Assembly (NCBI GenBank): GCA_037176905.1 | Contig: JBBBWG010017445.1 | Coordinates: forward strand, 1 to 50,785 | Origin: Azolla pinnata | Lineage: Eukaryota; Streptophyta; Polypodiopsida; Salviniales; Salviniaceae | Reading direction: 5' to 3' | DNA length: 50,785 bases | Shown: in pieces, positions 1-11,243 of the stretch | How positions within the stretch are numbered: position 1 is the first letter of the stretch | Layout: each line of letters starts with the position of its first letter | The notes under the pieces: generated by a model | The model's input: the letters and a program-made list of their open reading frames with translations, nothing else | What the model was told of the DNA's origin: nothing | The model's database searches: none | Program-made: the position numbers and the translations under genes

Positions 1-216
1 GCCGCCGCCGCCCGGTGTGAAACCGCCCGTCGTTGGGTAGTAAGGACACTCCGCCGCCGCGGAACCGAGTGCGAAACGGCCGCCGACGGCGGCGGCGGCG
101 GCAATCGTGATGAGCAACGGCGGCAAAATCGCCAACTTGCGCCGCTGCTGATGATGGTGGCTACAATGATCATGATCGTGATGGCGATGATGATGATGCT
201 GATTATGATGATGCAT
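1..216 (-). CDS. 5' end of an unknown His-rich, secreted or membrane-anchored protein (partial)
   Basis: An open frame of 72 codons starts at an ATG at 216 and runs without a stop to the window edge. The first 22 or so residues are dominated by His with some Asp, Arg and Gln, and they are followed by a basic QQRRK stretch. A hydrophobic segment (about residues 28-45, Leu/Ile/Ala-rich) comes next, and then a run of Ala before ECPYYPTTGG and a Gly-rich start. This looks like an N-terminal signal peptide or signal anchor with a metal-binding-like cytosolic head. A TATA box 72 bp upstream supports a real start. High GC and coding-like Ala/Gly codons fit a first exon. I do not recognise the family, and the mature part lies outside the window. 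Confidence 0.5.
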   Translation of the reverse strand, partial: MHHHNQHHHHRHHDHDHCSHHHQQRRKLAILPPLLITIAAAAAVGGRFALGSAAAECPYYPTTGGFTPGGGG

Positions 217-287
217 TGCTAATCCTCCTCCTCCTCCTTCTTGTCTGGCTTTGCGCTCGCACCGCCTTCTCTGATCCCATGCACCCC

Positions 288-294
288 ATTTATA
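288..294 (-). promoter_or_regulatory. TATA box for the His-rich gene
   Basis: The minus strand reads TATAAAT here. A start about 30 bp downstream would fall near 258 and leave a leader of about 40 nt before the ATG at 216, which is a normal plant core-promoter spacing. No experimental start site is available. Confidence 0.5.
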
Positions 295-2718
295 GCCGCG
301 CCCCGAACCTCGATTCTTAAGTGCTTTTTTTCCTCCAAAACAAAACTCCCCACGCATTCGGTCCTTTGGCTCATCCCCATCGTGTGGTCTCTCCTCTTCG
401 GTTACTCCCCTTACAACATTTTTCGAACCCCCCCCCTCTCCCGATCGATCCTTGCAATGCTACTCTACTAAGGTCCGATCCGGAGAGAAGGGCCTCTTGG
501 TCGGATCGACCATACCTACGTTTTGGAAGAGTATCTCCTCTTGGTGAAGCCTATGAGCTCTTGCAATCGTTCATTCGTTTGTTTGATCAGTCAAGTGTAT
601 ATATCAAGGCGGATTCAAATGGTATAAACGAGAACATGTTAAGGTGGGCTGGATTCAAATGGGTTTTAAGGCTAACATATGTGACAATTGTTAAAGACTA
701 ATTCAGGTGGTTAAAAGGTACGATAAGAGACGACTACTTGAGCTTTAAACATCTACATGTACATATATGAATGAGTGAGCAGTGAGTGTGTGTGTGCCTA
801 TGTTGAGTAAAGGTATCAGGTGTGGAGGAAATAAAGATATATCCTTGTTAAGCAGATCGGGCCGCCTCAAGAAGATGCGTTTGTGCCCAAGTTGTGTGTA
901 TGACATTGTCAAAGGGCAATCGATCAATGGAAAACTCGATGAGCAGCTATATAGGGTCAAATCTAACAACCGAGTATACTATAAGCTCGATAACAAACGA
1001 GAGAAATCGCATGATCGATGATGATTGAACTTGTTATATTACATCGGGGGTGGTCACGATTCAGAGATGGGTTTTGGTCAGGAGATCCATATAGCCCTTG
1101 GATTCTATTCTCATCTCATGCCGAGAGCATGGAGGAAGCTCATGGACATGAGAAATCGCTTGCACACAAACTTCATTGCCCGCCTTGGTTCCTCTTCTTG
1201 CGTTTGGTGGATCCATCTCGTCGAAATACACGTTAAATCCGCAGGTCGTCATCACCTCACGCATGCACGCGTTATTATAGCGATCAAACAAAATAGAGCT
1301 TATGAGCGCGATTAAAGAAGTGCAAGTGATCGATAAACCGTTATGCATTGCTTGAATCGATGCAATTCCTTATTGTTAGGATAATGAAAAATGGTGAAAA
1401 GAATTCAGACCAAGATATCTTCCGTCACCGGCTTGATTTGCATCCGTAGACTCTCTTTGTTAATCTGCGATATGGGTATCAATCACAAAGCGGGATTCCT
1501 GACAAGCTTGAAGGCCGAAAGGCTTGATTGTATGCATATGCAAATGATGTAGATCATATGTATATGCATATAATCTACATCATTTGTCGTGTCTTTCAAC
1601 GTTGTTACTACGTAGCATATCGTACACGTACAACACGGATGCTGCATATTTAAAAAGTATGTAGTAAAAACTTTAGAAATACTTAGAAGATGTATTTTTT
1701 CCATATAGTCGTTAAAATACGTGTTAAATACGGGCTACATATGTAAGACAACGGGTTAAAACATGTCAAATAAGTCTACATATTTACGATTAATCAAACC
1801 TACATATCACTAAACTTTTTCCATACTCCATTCTTTGGCATTAGTAAAATTATAAAATCTTAAATTATAGAAATTTAAATTTAGAATTTTAAGTTTATAA
1901 AATGACAGAAAGAGGAAATGATAATTACGAATCCGGCTTAAAAAAAACGACAGTTCCAAAGCGTTAAATATGCGAAGCATACGTCTGAGCATTCTAAAAC
2001 GCATCTTACTTACAAAACATGAGTTGTTTAACAACACGGGGGTCTTCTGAGCCTTTGATTTCATTCTAATTTTTTGGCTCAATGTGGCCGGTGCAGTGCG
2101 AGTGCGTGTGTTGGTTTCCAAGCAGAGACTTTGGTTTCATTCAGTTATGAATAGGGCCGAAAGAAATGGCCCACAGCATGATCCCTCTACTGCGATCATA
2201 TATTGACCGATCTGGCATTCCACAAAAGAGGCGAAAAAAACATGGAGCGAGCGAGGCTGGTGTCTCCATCTCACATTTCTCATGCCACCTGTAGACAAAC
2301 AATCCGGCTACGGAGAAAACGATAGGATTGCGATAAGATTGTCTCACATCGCCCTCTCAGTGTCATTCGCAAGCTCCTTTCGCGTCGTCGGTGCGTTCTC
2401 TCTCTGCATTCTGCTCGCTTGATCGATCGATAAATCGACACGAGGTCTCTCCCTCGCTCTCGAATGCCGCTTCGAAGACAGGTTCAGGGCAAACGTCTGC
2501 TTCCGCTTCGGCATCGTGTTATGTCGAGATTCCCCCGTTCGAAGGAATACGGCAAGCAACACGACGATTCGACTGATGCGATCATCGACGATGGGTTCAA
2601 GAAATGAGGAGAAAATCCCAACGTATGTGTAATAATGTAGTTAGTTTTTACCATGAGAGATTTACTATAGCAAATGTTAGGAAAAAATTCAGTTTTGTGA
2701 AGATCTCCCCATATCATT
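295..2718. other. Intergenic, no gene supported
   Basis: AT-rich and GC-moderate sequence between the two divergent genes. Frames here are short, start mostly without good context, and match no family I know. I see no tRNA-like or transposon-like structure. Confidence 0.5.
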
Positions 2719-2872
2719 CTTACACGCATGCACACATGCACACATACATACATACATACACACACATACATACATGCACACAGACATACATACATACATA
2801 CATGCATGCACACATACATACATACACACGCATGCATACATACATACGCACACATACATACATACATACATA
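2719..2872. repeat. CATA/CACA tetranucleotide microsatellite
   Basis: Nearly continuous CATA units mixed with CACA and CATG variants. It ends immediately before the TATA box of the 14-3-3 gene, so length changes would alter promoter spacing. Open frames through it on both strands are repeat artefacts. Confidence 0.9.
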
Positions 2873-2877
2873 AGGAG

Positions 2878-2888
2878 TATATATATAA
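2878..2888 (+). promoter_or_regulatory. TATA box of the 14-3-3 gene
   Basis: TATATATATAA lies about 350 bp upstream of the 14-3-3 ATG. The region from about 2915 to 3235 is CT-rich, typical of a plant 5' leader. The site abuts the microsatellite at 2719-2872. Confidence 0.45.
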
Positions 2889-3235
2889 GACATCTACACA
2901 TGAATGACGTTTTCTCTTCTTTTACAGTTTTTGGCTCCTTCTCGCTCTTCCTTCCTGCAGACACGCCTTCGCCTTCGCCATCGCCAATCGCCATCGCCAT
3001 CGCCACTTCGCTACTTCGCCTTCCTCCCTGGTACGCTCCTCCCCCGTCTCCGTCGTTCCCTTTCCGTTCTTCGCGTCTTACCTCGCCTTCGCCGCGCTGC
3101 TCGTTTGTCTTTTCGTTTTTCGGTTTTGTTTTTCGTTGTTGTTGTTCTTTTTTTTCTGAGCTAGTTCGATTTCTGCCTTTGTTTTTGCTCTCCTGCTCCT
3201 TTCTGGCCCGCCTCTGATCCAGATCTGTCGCCACC

Positions 3236-5491
3236 ATGACGTTTGACAAGGAACGGGAGTCGCATGTCTACATGGCCAAGCTCGCGGAGCAAGCCGAGCG
3301 TTATGAAGGTATGCGCGCCTCCCTTGTCTCCCCCCTCCCACCCCCCGCTCAGATCTGCTGTCTTTACACGTCTCTTGTGCTGCATTGTTTCAGTACAATG
3401 TCCTCCTCCGCTTCTTTTTTGGTTCTCCATGAGCCTCTCGTTGTTGTTCGCGCTGATCTATAAGAGATCAGAAGATTTGGCCCGTTTCGAATGACGGCAC
3501 CTTGTCCCTGTGCAAGTCACGGAATTTCTTCGGATTTTCGTTGCTCCAGGAAAAACTTCTTTTTGAAAATGTTCTTGATCCGTAATATACGTGACATTGA
3601 AATGAACGAAATAATTCGACTGTGTCAAGTGAACATTTCTCATATTTTTCTCGAAGACTCTTGTTATTATATTCTAGTTGATCTGTAAGATTTGACACGT
3701 TATTGACTCAAGCTATATGGATTTCTGCAAATAAGAGCGAAACTGTGTGACATGACTGACGAAACGTAAAACTTTCTACCAAATCAGGTTCGTTATTTGT
3801 CTGTTTGCTTTTTGCTGTTTTAGATTATCATTGAGATGTAACATAAAATGTGAAAAAAGCTAACTTTATTGCTGCAAATGAAGATCACAAAGTTGTAGCT
3901 GGACCGTAATCATCTTGACATAATAAACTAGATGAGTGCTAGATTCTGAGGTTGTTTTTTTCCGAACTGGGAATTAAATTAAGGATCTACTTGAATTACG
4001 TTTATATCATTCTCAACTTACTCAGATTAGGTTTTTGTATGGCACGAACTTGATAATTTTGTATTTTTTAAATGGATTTATATGTTACCAATTTGCTCAT
4101 CTTAGTTTTTGCCTTGTGTACGCTTGCTATTCAGTTATTTTTATCAATACCTTTTACAAATGTACGTGTTATGATTGCTGGACCATGTGCAATTTGATTT
4201 CAATCTGTTATTATATACCAGTCTAGCTTTTTGTATCAACGCATTTTTCTTGGTAGTCTAGTATGTTACCAAGTCTGAACATTGTAATTGTCTTCTTCCT
4301 GTACTTTGACCTTCAGTTTGGTGTCCCAGTGTGAATGCTGTTTAATTAATTCTGGTCTTTCTGTTGGACTGTTTTGCAGAGATGGTTGAGTCAATGAAGA
4401 AAGTTGCCATCCTGAATCTTGAACTCTCTGTTGAAGAGAGAAACCTTCTTTCTGTGGGATATAAAAATGTCATTGGTGCACGCCGTGCATCCTGGCGTAT
4501 TATGTCATCCATTGAGCAAAAAGAAGAAGCCAAGTCCAATGAGCAAAATGTAAAACGAATCAAGGAGTATCGGACTAAAGTGGAAGATGAGCTAACAAAG
4601 ATTTGCCATGACATCTTAGACATCATCGATAAGCATTTGATACCATCATCCGAATCAGGAGAGTCGACTGTTTTCTATTACAAGATGTATGGCTTGCACA
4701 ATGATTTCACTCAGGGTTCTGTTTTCTTAGTTTCTATCCGAGTTCCATGCAGCTCAAAATCCTTACTTTAATGTTTTACTGGAGCTGGATCATTATTATT
4801 TTAAGTGTTGCCATAAATTGTGTGATTGAATATGCTGTTTTGCAGGAAAGGTGATTACTATCGATATCTTGCTGAGTTTAAGACTGGTGCAGACAGAAAA
4901 GAGGCAGCTGATCAATCTCTAGAAGCATACAAGGTAGCACCTTTTTTGAGTAAACGTTGCCATGCCTTTCTTAAACATTGGTCGCTTTTCTTAACTTTTT
5001 CATTTATTACTAGACTGCACTGAGCACGGCTTCAACAGACTTGCCCCCTACCCATCCTATTCGCCTTGGGCTAGCATTGAACTTCTCGGTTTTCTATTAC
5101 GAGATTGTGAACTCTCCTGACAAGTAAAAAGATCTCCACTTATTTCTGGAGTCATTTGGTGGGTTTAAAATCGAAACTAAAGTTGACAGCCTTTGCTTTT
5201 CAATGCAGAGCATGCCAATTAGCCAAACAAGCCTTTGATGAAGCTATTGCTGAGCTGGATACGTTGAATGAAGACTCGTACAAGGATAGTACCCTAATAA
5301 TGCAGCTCTTGCGAGACAATTTGACTCTGTGGACCTCTGATTTGCAGGAAGATGGAGGTATGTTTGCACTATTTTGTTTTCCTATTTTGCATATAAATCT
5401 GTGGTAATGACATATTCCTTCTGATTTGGGTGCAGATGACCAGTTGAAAGTAGAGACTAGCGAAAAGGTTGATCCGGAGGAGATAAACTGA
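3236..5491 (+). CDS. 14-3-3 protein, epsilon-type (general regulatory factor)
   Basis: This is a phosphoserine/phosphothreonine-binding dimeric adaptor that controls kinases, ion pumps, transcription factors and metabolic enzymes in cytosol and nucleus. The six exons are 3236-3308, 4380-4686, 4846-4933, 5014-5123, 5209-5357 and 5436-5491, all with GT-AG borders. They join to 260 residues, the usual length. The ATG sits in GCCACCATG context. Visible features are the dimer helix, [13 protein letters not shown] (phosphate-binding Lys53 and Arg60), [10 protein letters not shown] (Arg133, Tyr134) and the ligand-groove block ending in [12 protein letters not shown]. An intron inside the N-terminal helix and the wording DKHLIPSS match the plant epsilon group rather than the non-epsilon group. 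The acidic tail is short. The 1071-bp first intron is the longest. It faces the helicase gene tail to tail. Confidence 0.96.
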
Positions 5492-5817
5492 GTGTTCAGT
5501 TTTCCGATTGATAAAAGTAGAAAGATTCAGAAACATGACTTTTGGCCTTTGTGGCGTTAATTTACTTGCTTCAGTACAACAAAAGGCGTTTGAAAGTACT
5601 TCAAATTTATGAATGTTGATGTCGGTGCTCTGTACTTTCAAGTAGCCATGTTCAGTTCCTTCCACCCCCTGGGGATAGCTATCTTTGGTGCAAGTTTTGC
5701 TCAACTCATTTCTTTTCTGATTGCATTTACGTGTTTTGTGATAGAATCAGTGTCATTGCGATCTTTTGCAGGTCTGTGGATATGTGAATCAATGACTTGA
5801 GAATTTTTTGTTTGTGT

Positions 5818-5963
5818 GGCCGTTACCAAATATCAGCGAAATGGAAGTAGTAGATCTGAAAAAAAGATTCCGAATTTGGAATCAGACTCACAGGGGCCGT
5901 TACCAATTTCAGCAAAATGATAGTGGATCTGAAGAAAGATCCCACTTTCGGAATCAAACTCAG
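5818..5963. repeat. Two-copy tandem duplication, about 77-bp period
   Basis: Both copies begin GGCCGTTACCAA (5818 and 5895) and continue through a GATCTGAA block to a GGAATCA-ACTCA block. The copies differ by several substitutions and small indels, so this is an older duplication. Confidence 0.75.
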
Positions 5964-6107
5964 AGCATCATGTGGCAAGCCTTGTTGATCGCCTTCATTC
6001 TCTGTCCGGTCATGTGATGATCTTGCAGCAATGTATATCATTCAACCGTGGTTAAGCAATGCTACGCTCATAGAAAATAGCTCGAGCCATAACAGTCATT
6101 GTAATCT

Positions 6108-6192
6108 GAAGGTAATGAACATGTCTAGGTAAGCTGTTGAGGCATCAGATATTATGTAAATACGAAGGTAATCGACATGTCTAGACAAGCTA
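6108..6192. repeat. Dispersed direct repeat, about 56-bp spacing
   Basis: GAAGGTAAT-GACATGTCTAG followed by an AAGCT block appears at 6108 and again at 6164, with a few mismatches. It is probably a decayed tandem duplicate. Confidence 0.6.
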
Positions 6193-6333
6193 CTCGTAAT
6201 CTCATCAAAGCGTTGAGCCATTCTCTACTGAAGGATTTCATTGACATAAGAAATGTGAAAAATATGGAGCCAGTGAGATCCAAGAATAGCTCTCGTCAGT
6301 GACACCCATGGGGCGTTCTATATAATATTTTTT

Positions 6334-6411
6334 ACAGGTACATCCTAGCTTTCTAGATAGAACAAACTTGCGACAGGTACATACTAGCTTTCTAGATAGA
6401 ACAAAATTGCA
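6334..6411. repeat. Two-copy tandem duplication, 39-bp period
   Basis: ACAGGTACAT-CTAGCTTTCTAGATAGAACAAA is repeated head to tail at 6334 and 6373 with very few differences, which suggests a young slippage event in the 3' flank of the helicase gene. Confidence 0.85.
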
Positions 6412-6503
6412 TCAGGATTCAGTAAAACGTCATTACATCTCATGTTTGAATGGATTAGAACCCAGTCCAAGGCTCTTCTGCTGCAGTAGGACCATACGAC
6501 ACA

Positions 6504-9500
6504 TTAGGCACATCTTATACCTGGCACACCTTTGAGACTCATTTTACCAATAAGCATTTTTGATAATGCTGGAGGCTCCTTAAAACCCATCGATGCACTG
6601 AACTGATTCGCATACCTCACAAGGTCTACTTTGTCTAATGTTGTGCCCTTTAAAGACCTGTAGTAACCAAGCCAAGCCTGATAGGCTGCTTCTCTACACC
6701 TGGAATCCACTTGAGCAGCAGTTTGAAGTATCTGGGAAAAAATGTAATTTCAACATGCGATATCAGTAAAGGGAAATTCTTCAAAAGAAATATCACACAG
6801 GATGGCGGCAGATGTTTTTAACACTCAGCATCGCAATTTCAAAAACCATCTGGAATCACCTTTTGGGCGTTTTGTGGCTCCAACTTTGGTGGCATTAGTT
6901 CTGTAACTGGTAATTTTTGGAAATTTTGCAGAAAGTAATTTTCCCAGGGAGCTAGTACTAGCACGCCTTCACCCCCTTTGCCAGCCCTCCCTGTTCTTCC
7001 AAGCCGATGGATGTATTGTTGAATATCTGAAGGTGCTCCTACCTGGGGACACAATGGTTTTAGGACAACGCACATGTGCGTAACCACTACCTGGCAGTTC
7101 TGCTAACTATGTCCCGATTCTGTTTACAGGGATTCCCTTTACTGAAAATGAATGGGTATGTAGTAATTCATAACCTGCACAACGAGAGTCACATTTGGAT
7201 AGTCAACACCTCTGGCAGAAACGTCCGAGGTGAACAGAATTATGCCGCCTTGCGAATGCCGAAACTCATCTGAAACCCGAGTTCGATAATTCTGCGCCTT
7301 CCGGGAATGTATTTCCCTTGCATTGAAGCCGAGGTTTGTGAAAAGACTGCACATAAAGGCTGTCACTCTAGCCGTGGTACAGAACACAAGGACCTAAAAA
7401 CCAATTCATCAAAACATCAAATCTAACATGCGTGATAACAAACTTTACACAAATAACAAGCATATATGATGCAAATCACAAGCCGTCGTATGTCTAGCAT
7501 CTAGGTTTTGAAACTCGCAAAAATGAGAAGCACACTAGATACAACAGTGGCAAACCTTGTATTGTGGATCTGATTTCATGTGGTCCTTCAAAATTGCATA
7601 GATGATACCGAGCTGCTTTTCGAGAGGAACCATCATGAACTGCTGCTTAATCTGAATACACAGTCAATATTCCTCTGGAGGTAAATGTTATGTGGGTTAC
7701 ATCATGGCAATCTAAAGTGGCATTTGTCTCTGACTGCTTGGAAAACATTGATGAGAGGGAGAAATATGCTTTCTTATGAAGTACATTCATTTCAAGAGAT
7801 TCAGTTATAATACATTATACAATATCATCACACAGGGAATGTACAGCAAGACTAGCTATTTACCTTAGAATGAGTATCCTCATTGTCCTCACCAACAGCA
7901 TCGATAAACACGTAGTCATCTCTCAACGCAATTTTTGCAATATTGTGAACCTATTATTCAACTTCATGTCAGGACAACATCCTCTCACAGACCGTCAAGC
8001 GCATACAGCAGAGTTGATAAAATATTCGAATTTAACCTCTTTCGGTATGGTGGCAGAGAATAGGAGTGATTGTCTGCGTGATGGTAATACTTGCATTATT
8101 TTCTCCAAACTTTGTCGAAAACCCATGTCAAGCATGTGATCTGCCTCATCTAATATGAATAATTTCACTGATTTTAGCTGATTTGATAGCCCAGAAGTGT
8201 TTTCGATGTGGTCTACCAGCCTTCCAGGAGTACCAACTAGAATCTGCAAGATGAAATATGAATCAGTAATAATTCAATAAGATGAAAAAACGGATGCAAG
8301 AACTGTCAAACACAAAATAGCAAGGTATCTTTTTAAAGACAGCAGACGATGCTTCATATTCACATATATAAAATGACCCCAAGAGGTCTTTCACTAGCCT
8401 GGCATGGATTATTCCGAAGGTTTGTTTGCTCCTTCTGTATTGGGATTCCACCATACACAACCTGTGCACCAAATGACTTGTGGAATTTCAACAGAACTTG
8501 AGCTTCTGTCGCAGCTTGTTGTGCTAATTCCCGAGTAGGACAGACAACAAGTATAGAAATTGGATTTCCATGTCTTTCAGGAGGTGCTTTTAGAATTGCT
8601 TCAATTGCTGGGAGCTGAGTTAAACATTTTTGGTAGAATTCTGAGGGTGAGAAATAGTGCGTATCCATCAATAGTTTCACAGTAACTTACGTTGTGCATT
8701 CAATGTAATACATTCTTACCAAGAATGCAATCGTCTTTCCAGTTCCAGTTCTAGCCTTGGCTAGGACATCCTTACCTAAAACAATCAATTGGCATTTTAA
8801 GGCATTCGCCCAAAACATAATAGAACAATATTTTCCCTGTAAAAAAACAAATTTGTTTACTTCTATAGTTGAAATTCCTTGTGTATGCCTATCTACCACA
8901 GAAAAAGCATTACCATTTTTTCTCATGCTATCATTTGTGCATACTAAACAGTGAACTGGCTGGAAAATACACGCAATCAAGTACCTTGCAGGATCACTGG
9001 AAAGGTTGCCTCCTGGACTTCAGTCATTCTTTCGTACCTCAGAATGGAATGTAAAGCCTTGATGGAAAGTGGAGAAATATCAAACGAATCGAATCTGAAG
9101 AGGGATCATGAATGTTAGTACAGCAATACAAGTCATACGTTTAATAAAATTTGAAAGAATTCTAGAGCACTTTATCTCATACTGGTCCAAAATTCTATCA
9201 AATTTAAGTTTGAGTTGGTAATAAATCATGCAATGACCCTGACAATTGTTCTCAAGTTCTCATAGTACATAGCTTAATGCTGCAATCTATCAAGTCTCGG
9301 GCGTTCCACACTATTTTATGATTTTGATGAATATTTGATCAACCATCAAAACGGGTATGTGATGAATCGATGAAATGAATATTTCGAATTTGTGGAACTT
9401 GATTGCGTATACTTCAGAATTGTCTACATTGTTCTCCTACAGTACTCGGCATACTAAGGCTCAGTCAGTTAAAGAAGGTCGTGTTTCCCAAACGGGATTA

Positions 9501-10331
9501 AACAATAGCTTACCTTGTCTCTGTAATATGAGAAGGAAAAGAATCGCTAGTTTCGTCAGCAATTGTACTGTTGTTTGAAAACTGAGCATCAGAGTCTCTG
9601 AAGCTGGACAATTCGTACTGATTCACTGACTCAGGTATCCGGTTTTCTACAGGAGGATCTACCATCACTCTGTTTGAGAATGTGTCGGCATTAGGTACAC
9701 CCCTAACTCTCCTCGGGTCACCATAAAAGTCCACATTCCTCCTTGATTCAACCCACAAATCTTCCTCTTTCTCTTCATTTTCCTCTTCGTGTTGATGAAG
9801 GGAAGCTTTCCTGAATCCTAAAGCTTCATCATCTCTAAACCGATTTGAAACCCGTGGAGAATTTCGGAAGCTCGATGGAGGGTAGGCACCTTTCTTCCCA
9901 GCATTAGCATCGCCCTTCGATGCCTGCCCAGTACGACCATATCTGTTAACGTTGTTGCCTTTCTTTATAACAGAGGCTTCTTTAGGCCTAACCATATCTT
10001 TTTCTCTCCTCCAAGGAGTACCGTCAGTGTCTGCATCAAAGCCCGTACGCTTACGATGTAGAGAAGAAGAAGATTCGGGTTCGTTTCTGGCTCTTGAGCT
10101 AGAAGGCGTTGCATTAGCCATGGCCAATATTCTTGTGCTCGGAGCTGACAAGTTGCAAGCAAAACCTCTCTGTGAAATGCCAGAAGGCGTAGTCATGCGT
10201 GGGCCGAAGAATCCATTGCTCTGCGAGGAAGAAAGCATCAACGCTCTTCCTCCTTCGGTTGCAGGGGAAGAAGGAGAGGAGGAAGAGGAAGCAGCAGCGC
10301 AAGCACAAGCAATGGCTGTGGAAGCCATCAT
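6504..10331 (-). CDS. DEAD-box ATP-dependent RNA helicase, RH26/RH31-like, likely organelle-targeted
   Basis: This is an ATP-driven RNA unwinding/remodelling enzyme of the HAS1/MSS116-like plant group. The ten exons are 10331-9514, 9094-8985, 8775-8720, 8614-8399, 8243-8037, 7950-7864, 7651-7556, 7393-7175, 7042-6860 and 6731-6504. They join to 739 residues. The N-terminal ~270 residues are Ser/Ala-rich and then charged low complexity, as in a plastid or mitochondrial transit peptide plus linker. Motifs are ARTGTGKT (317-324), PTRELAQQ, TPGRL (405-409), DEAD (432-435), SAT (463-465) and HRLGRTGR (615-622). The C-terminal block ends in a KGVPGI motif typical of RH26/RH31. The intron between 8399 and 8243 works only with a GC donor (AG|GCTAGT). 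Transit-peptide identity is inferred from composition; the two tandem ATGs at 10331 and 10328 are interchangeable. Confidence 0.94.
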
Positions 10332-11243
10332 AGCTTATCCTGAAGAACAGGGCATATATCTAACTAGCAAAACAGGAAAAAAATATCTCAGGAATATCTT
10401 TTCTCTGCAAAACAGAAACAGAACAAACTTTTTTCCTTCTACTCAATCTTTGAAGAATTTATGAAGCTAGGCTTGCATAGACATACCTAAAAGAGTGTAT
10501 TGAAATAAGCTTGTTTTACCTGCAAATTTCAAAACAAATACAAGTCTTGCTTACATCATAGAAGGCACTCCTGAACGTAGAGTCCATTGAAGACTGGCCT
10601 GAATGCATTGCTGATTGAAGACAGGATTCAATGTGTTGACGATTGAAGACATTCAAGTTACAGAAATGCATTTGGCCAGACTCTGATTATATATACACCA
10701 ATGATTATATAACAATCTTACTTTTGAAGCTTATATATCTATACATAGAACCTCTGATTATTCCAACTTGCTTCTTTATCCGCCATTGATCTCTCTAGCT
10801 AGAGAGATTTTCCACCACGCTTAAATTAAGGCCTTCAATTCATGTTCATCATACAATTCATTGATGTGCAGGTACTTTTTATGTACCACAAAACAGAAGG
10901 ATATTCATTTCCCAATTCATACACACATAATCATGACAGTAAAAGACTATTGCATTGATATTGTAACAAGTGTTTTGAGGTACTAATTTGGGAAGTCAAA
11001 ATCATCTTGAATTACTGACATCGTATAAAATTGAATGCTAAAAAAACATATGCAACTGTACTCTATCCAGCACTCTTAAGCAACATTCGTATATGTAGTA
11101 AGACGAAATTTGCCACCCCAAGAAACTACGTTTCTCTTCCCAATGCTTGAAACTGTCACAGGGAGTAAGAGCTTGAAGTTCACTAGCACAATCAGATTTC
11201 CCGCTTGTATGGTTATGATCTCGAAGCTGGAACAAGCACTTCC
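10332..11243. other. Helicase promoter and RPB5 3' region
   Basis: Head-to-tail intergenic spacer on the minus strand. ATTGAAGAC occurs three times at exactly 28-bp spacing (10586, 10614, 10642). A perfect 20-bp palindrome lies at 10789-10808 (ATCTCTCTAG and its complement). No further gene is visible. Confidence 0.6.

Larger units (their letters stand above)
5492..6503. other. Tail-to-tail intergenic region with tandem doublets
   Basis: The 3' ends of the 14-3-3 gene (+) and the helicase gene (-) meet here. No coding frame is convincing. Three different two-copy tandem duplications lie within 600 bp and are listed separately. Confidence 0.6.

Noticed and set aside
2484-3249. Long Cys/Met/Val/Tyr and His/Thr/Ile frames on both strands
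   Set aside because: They are translations of the CATA/CACA microsatellite and of the CT-rich 14-3-3 leader.
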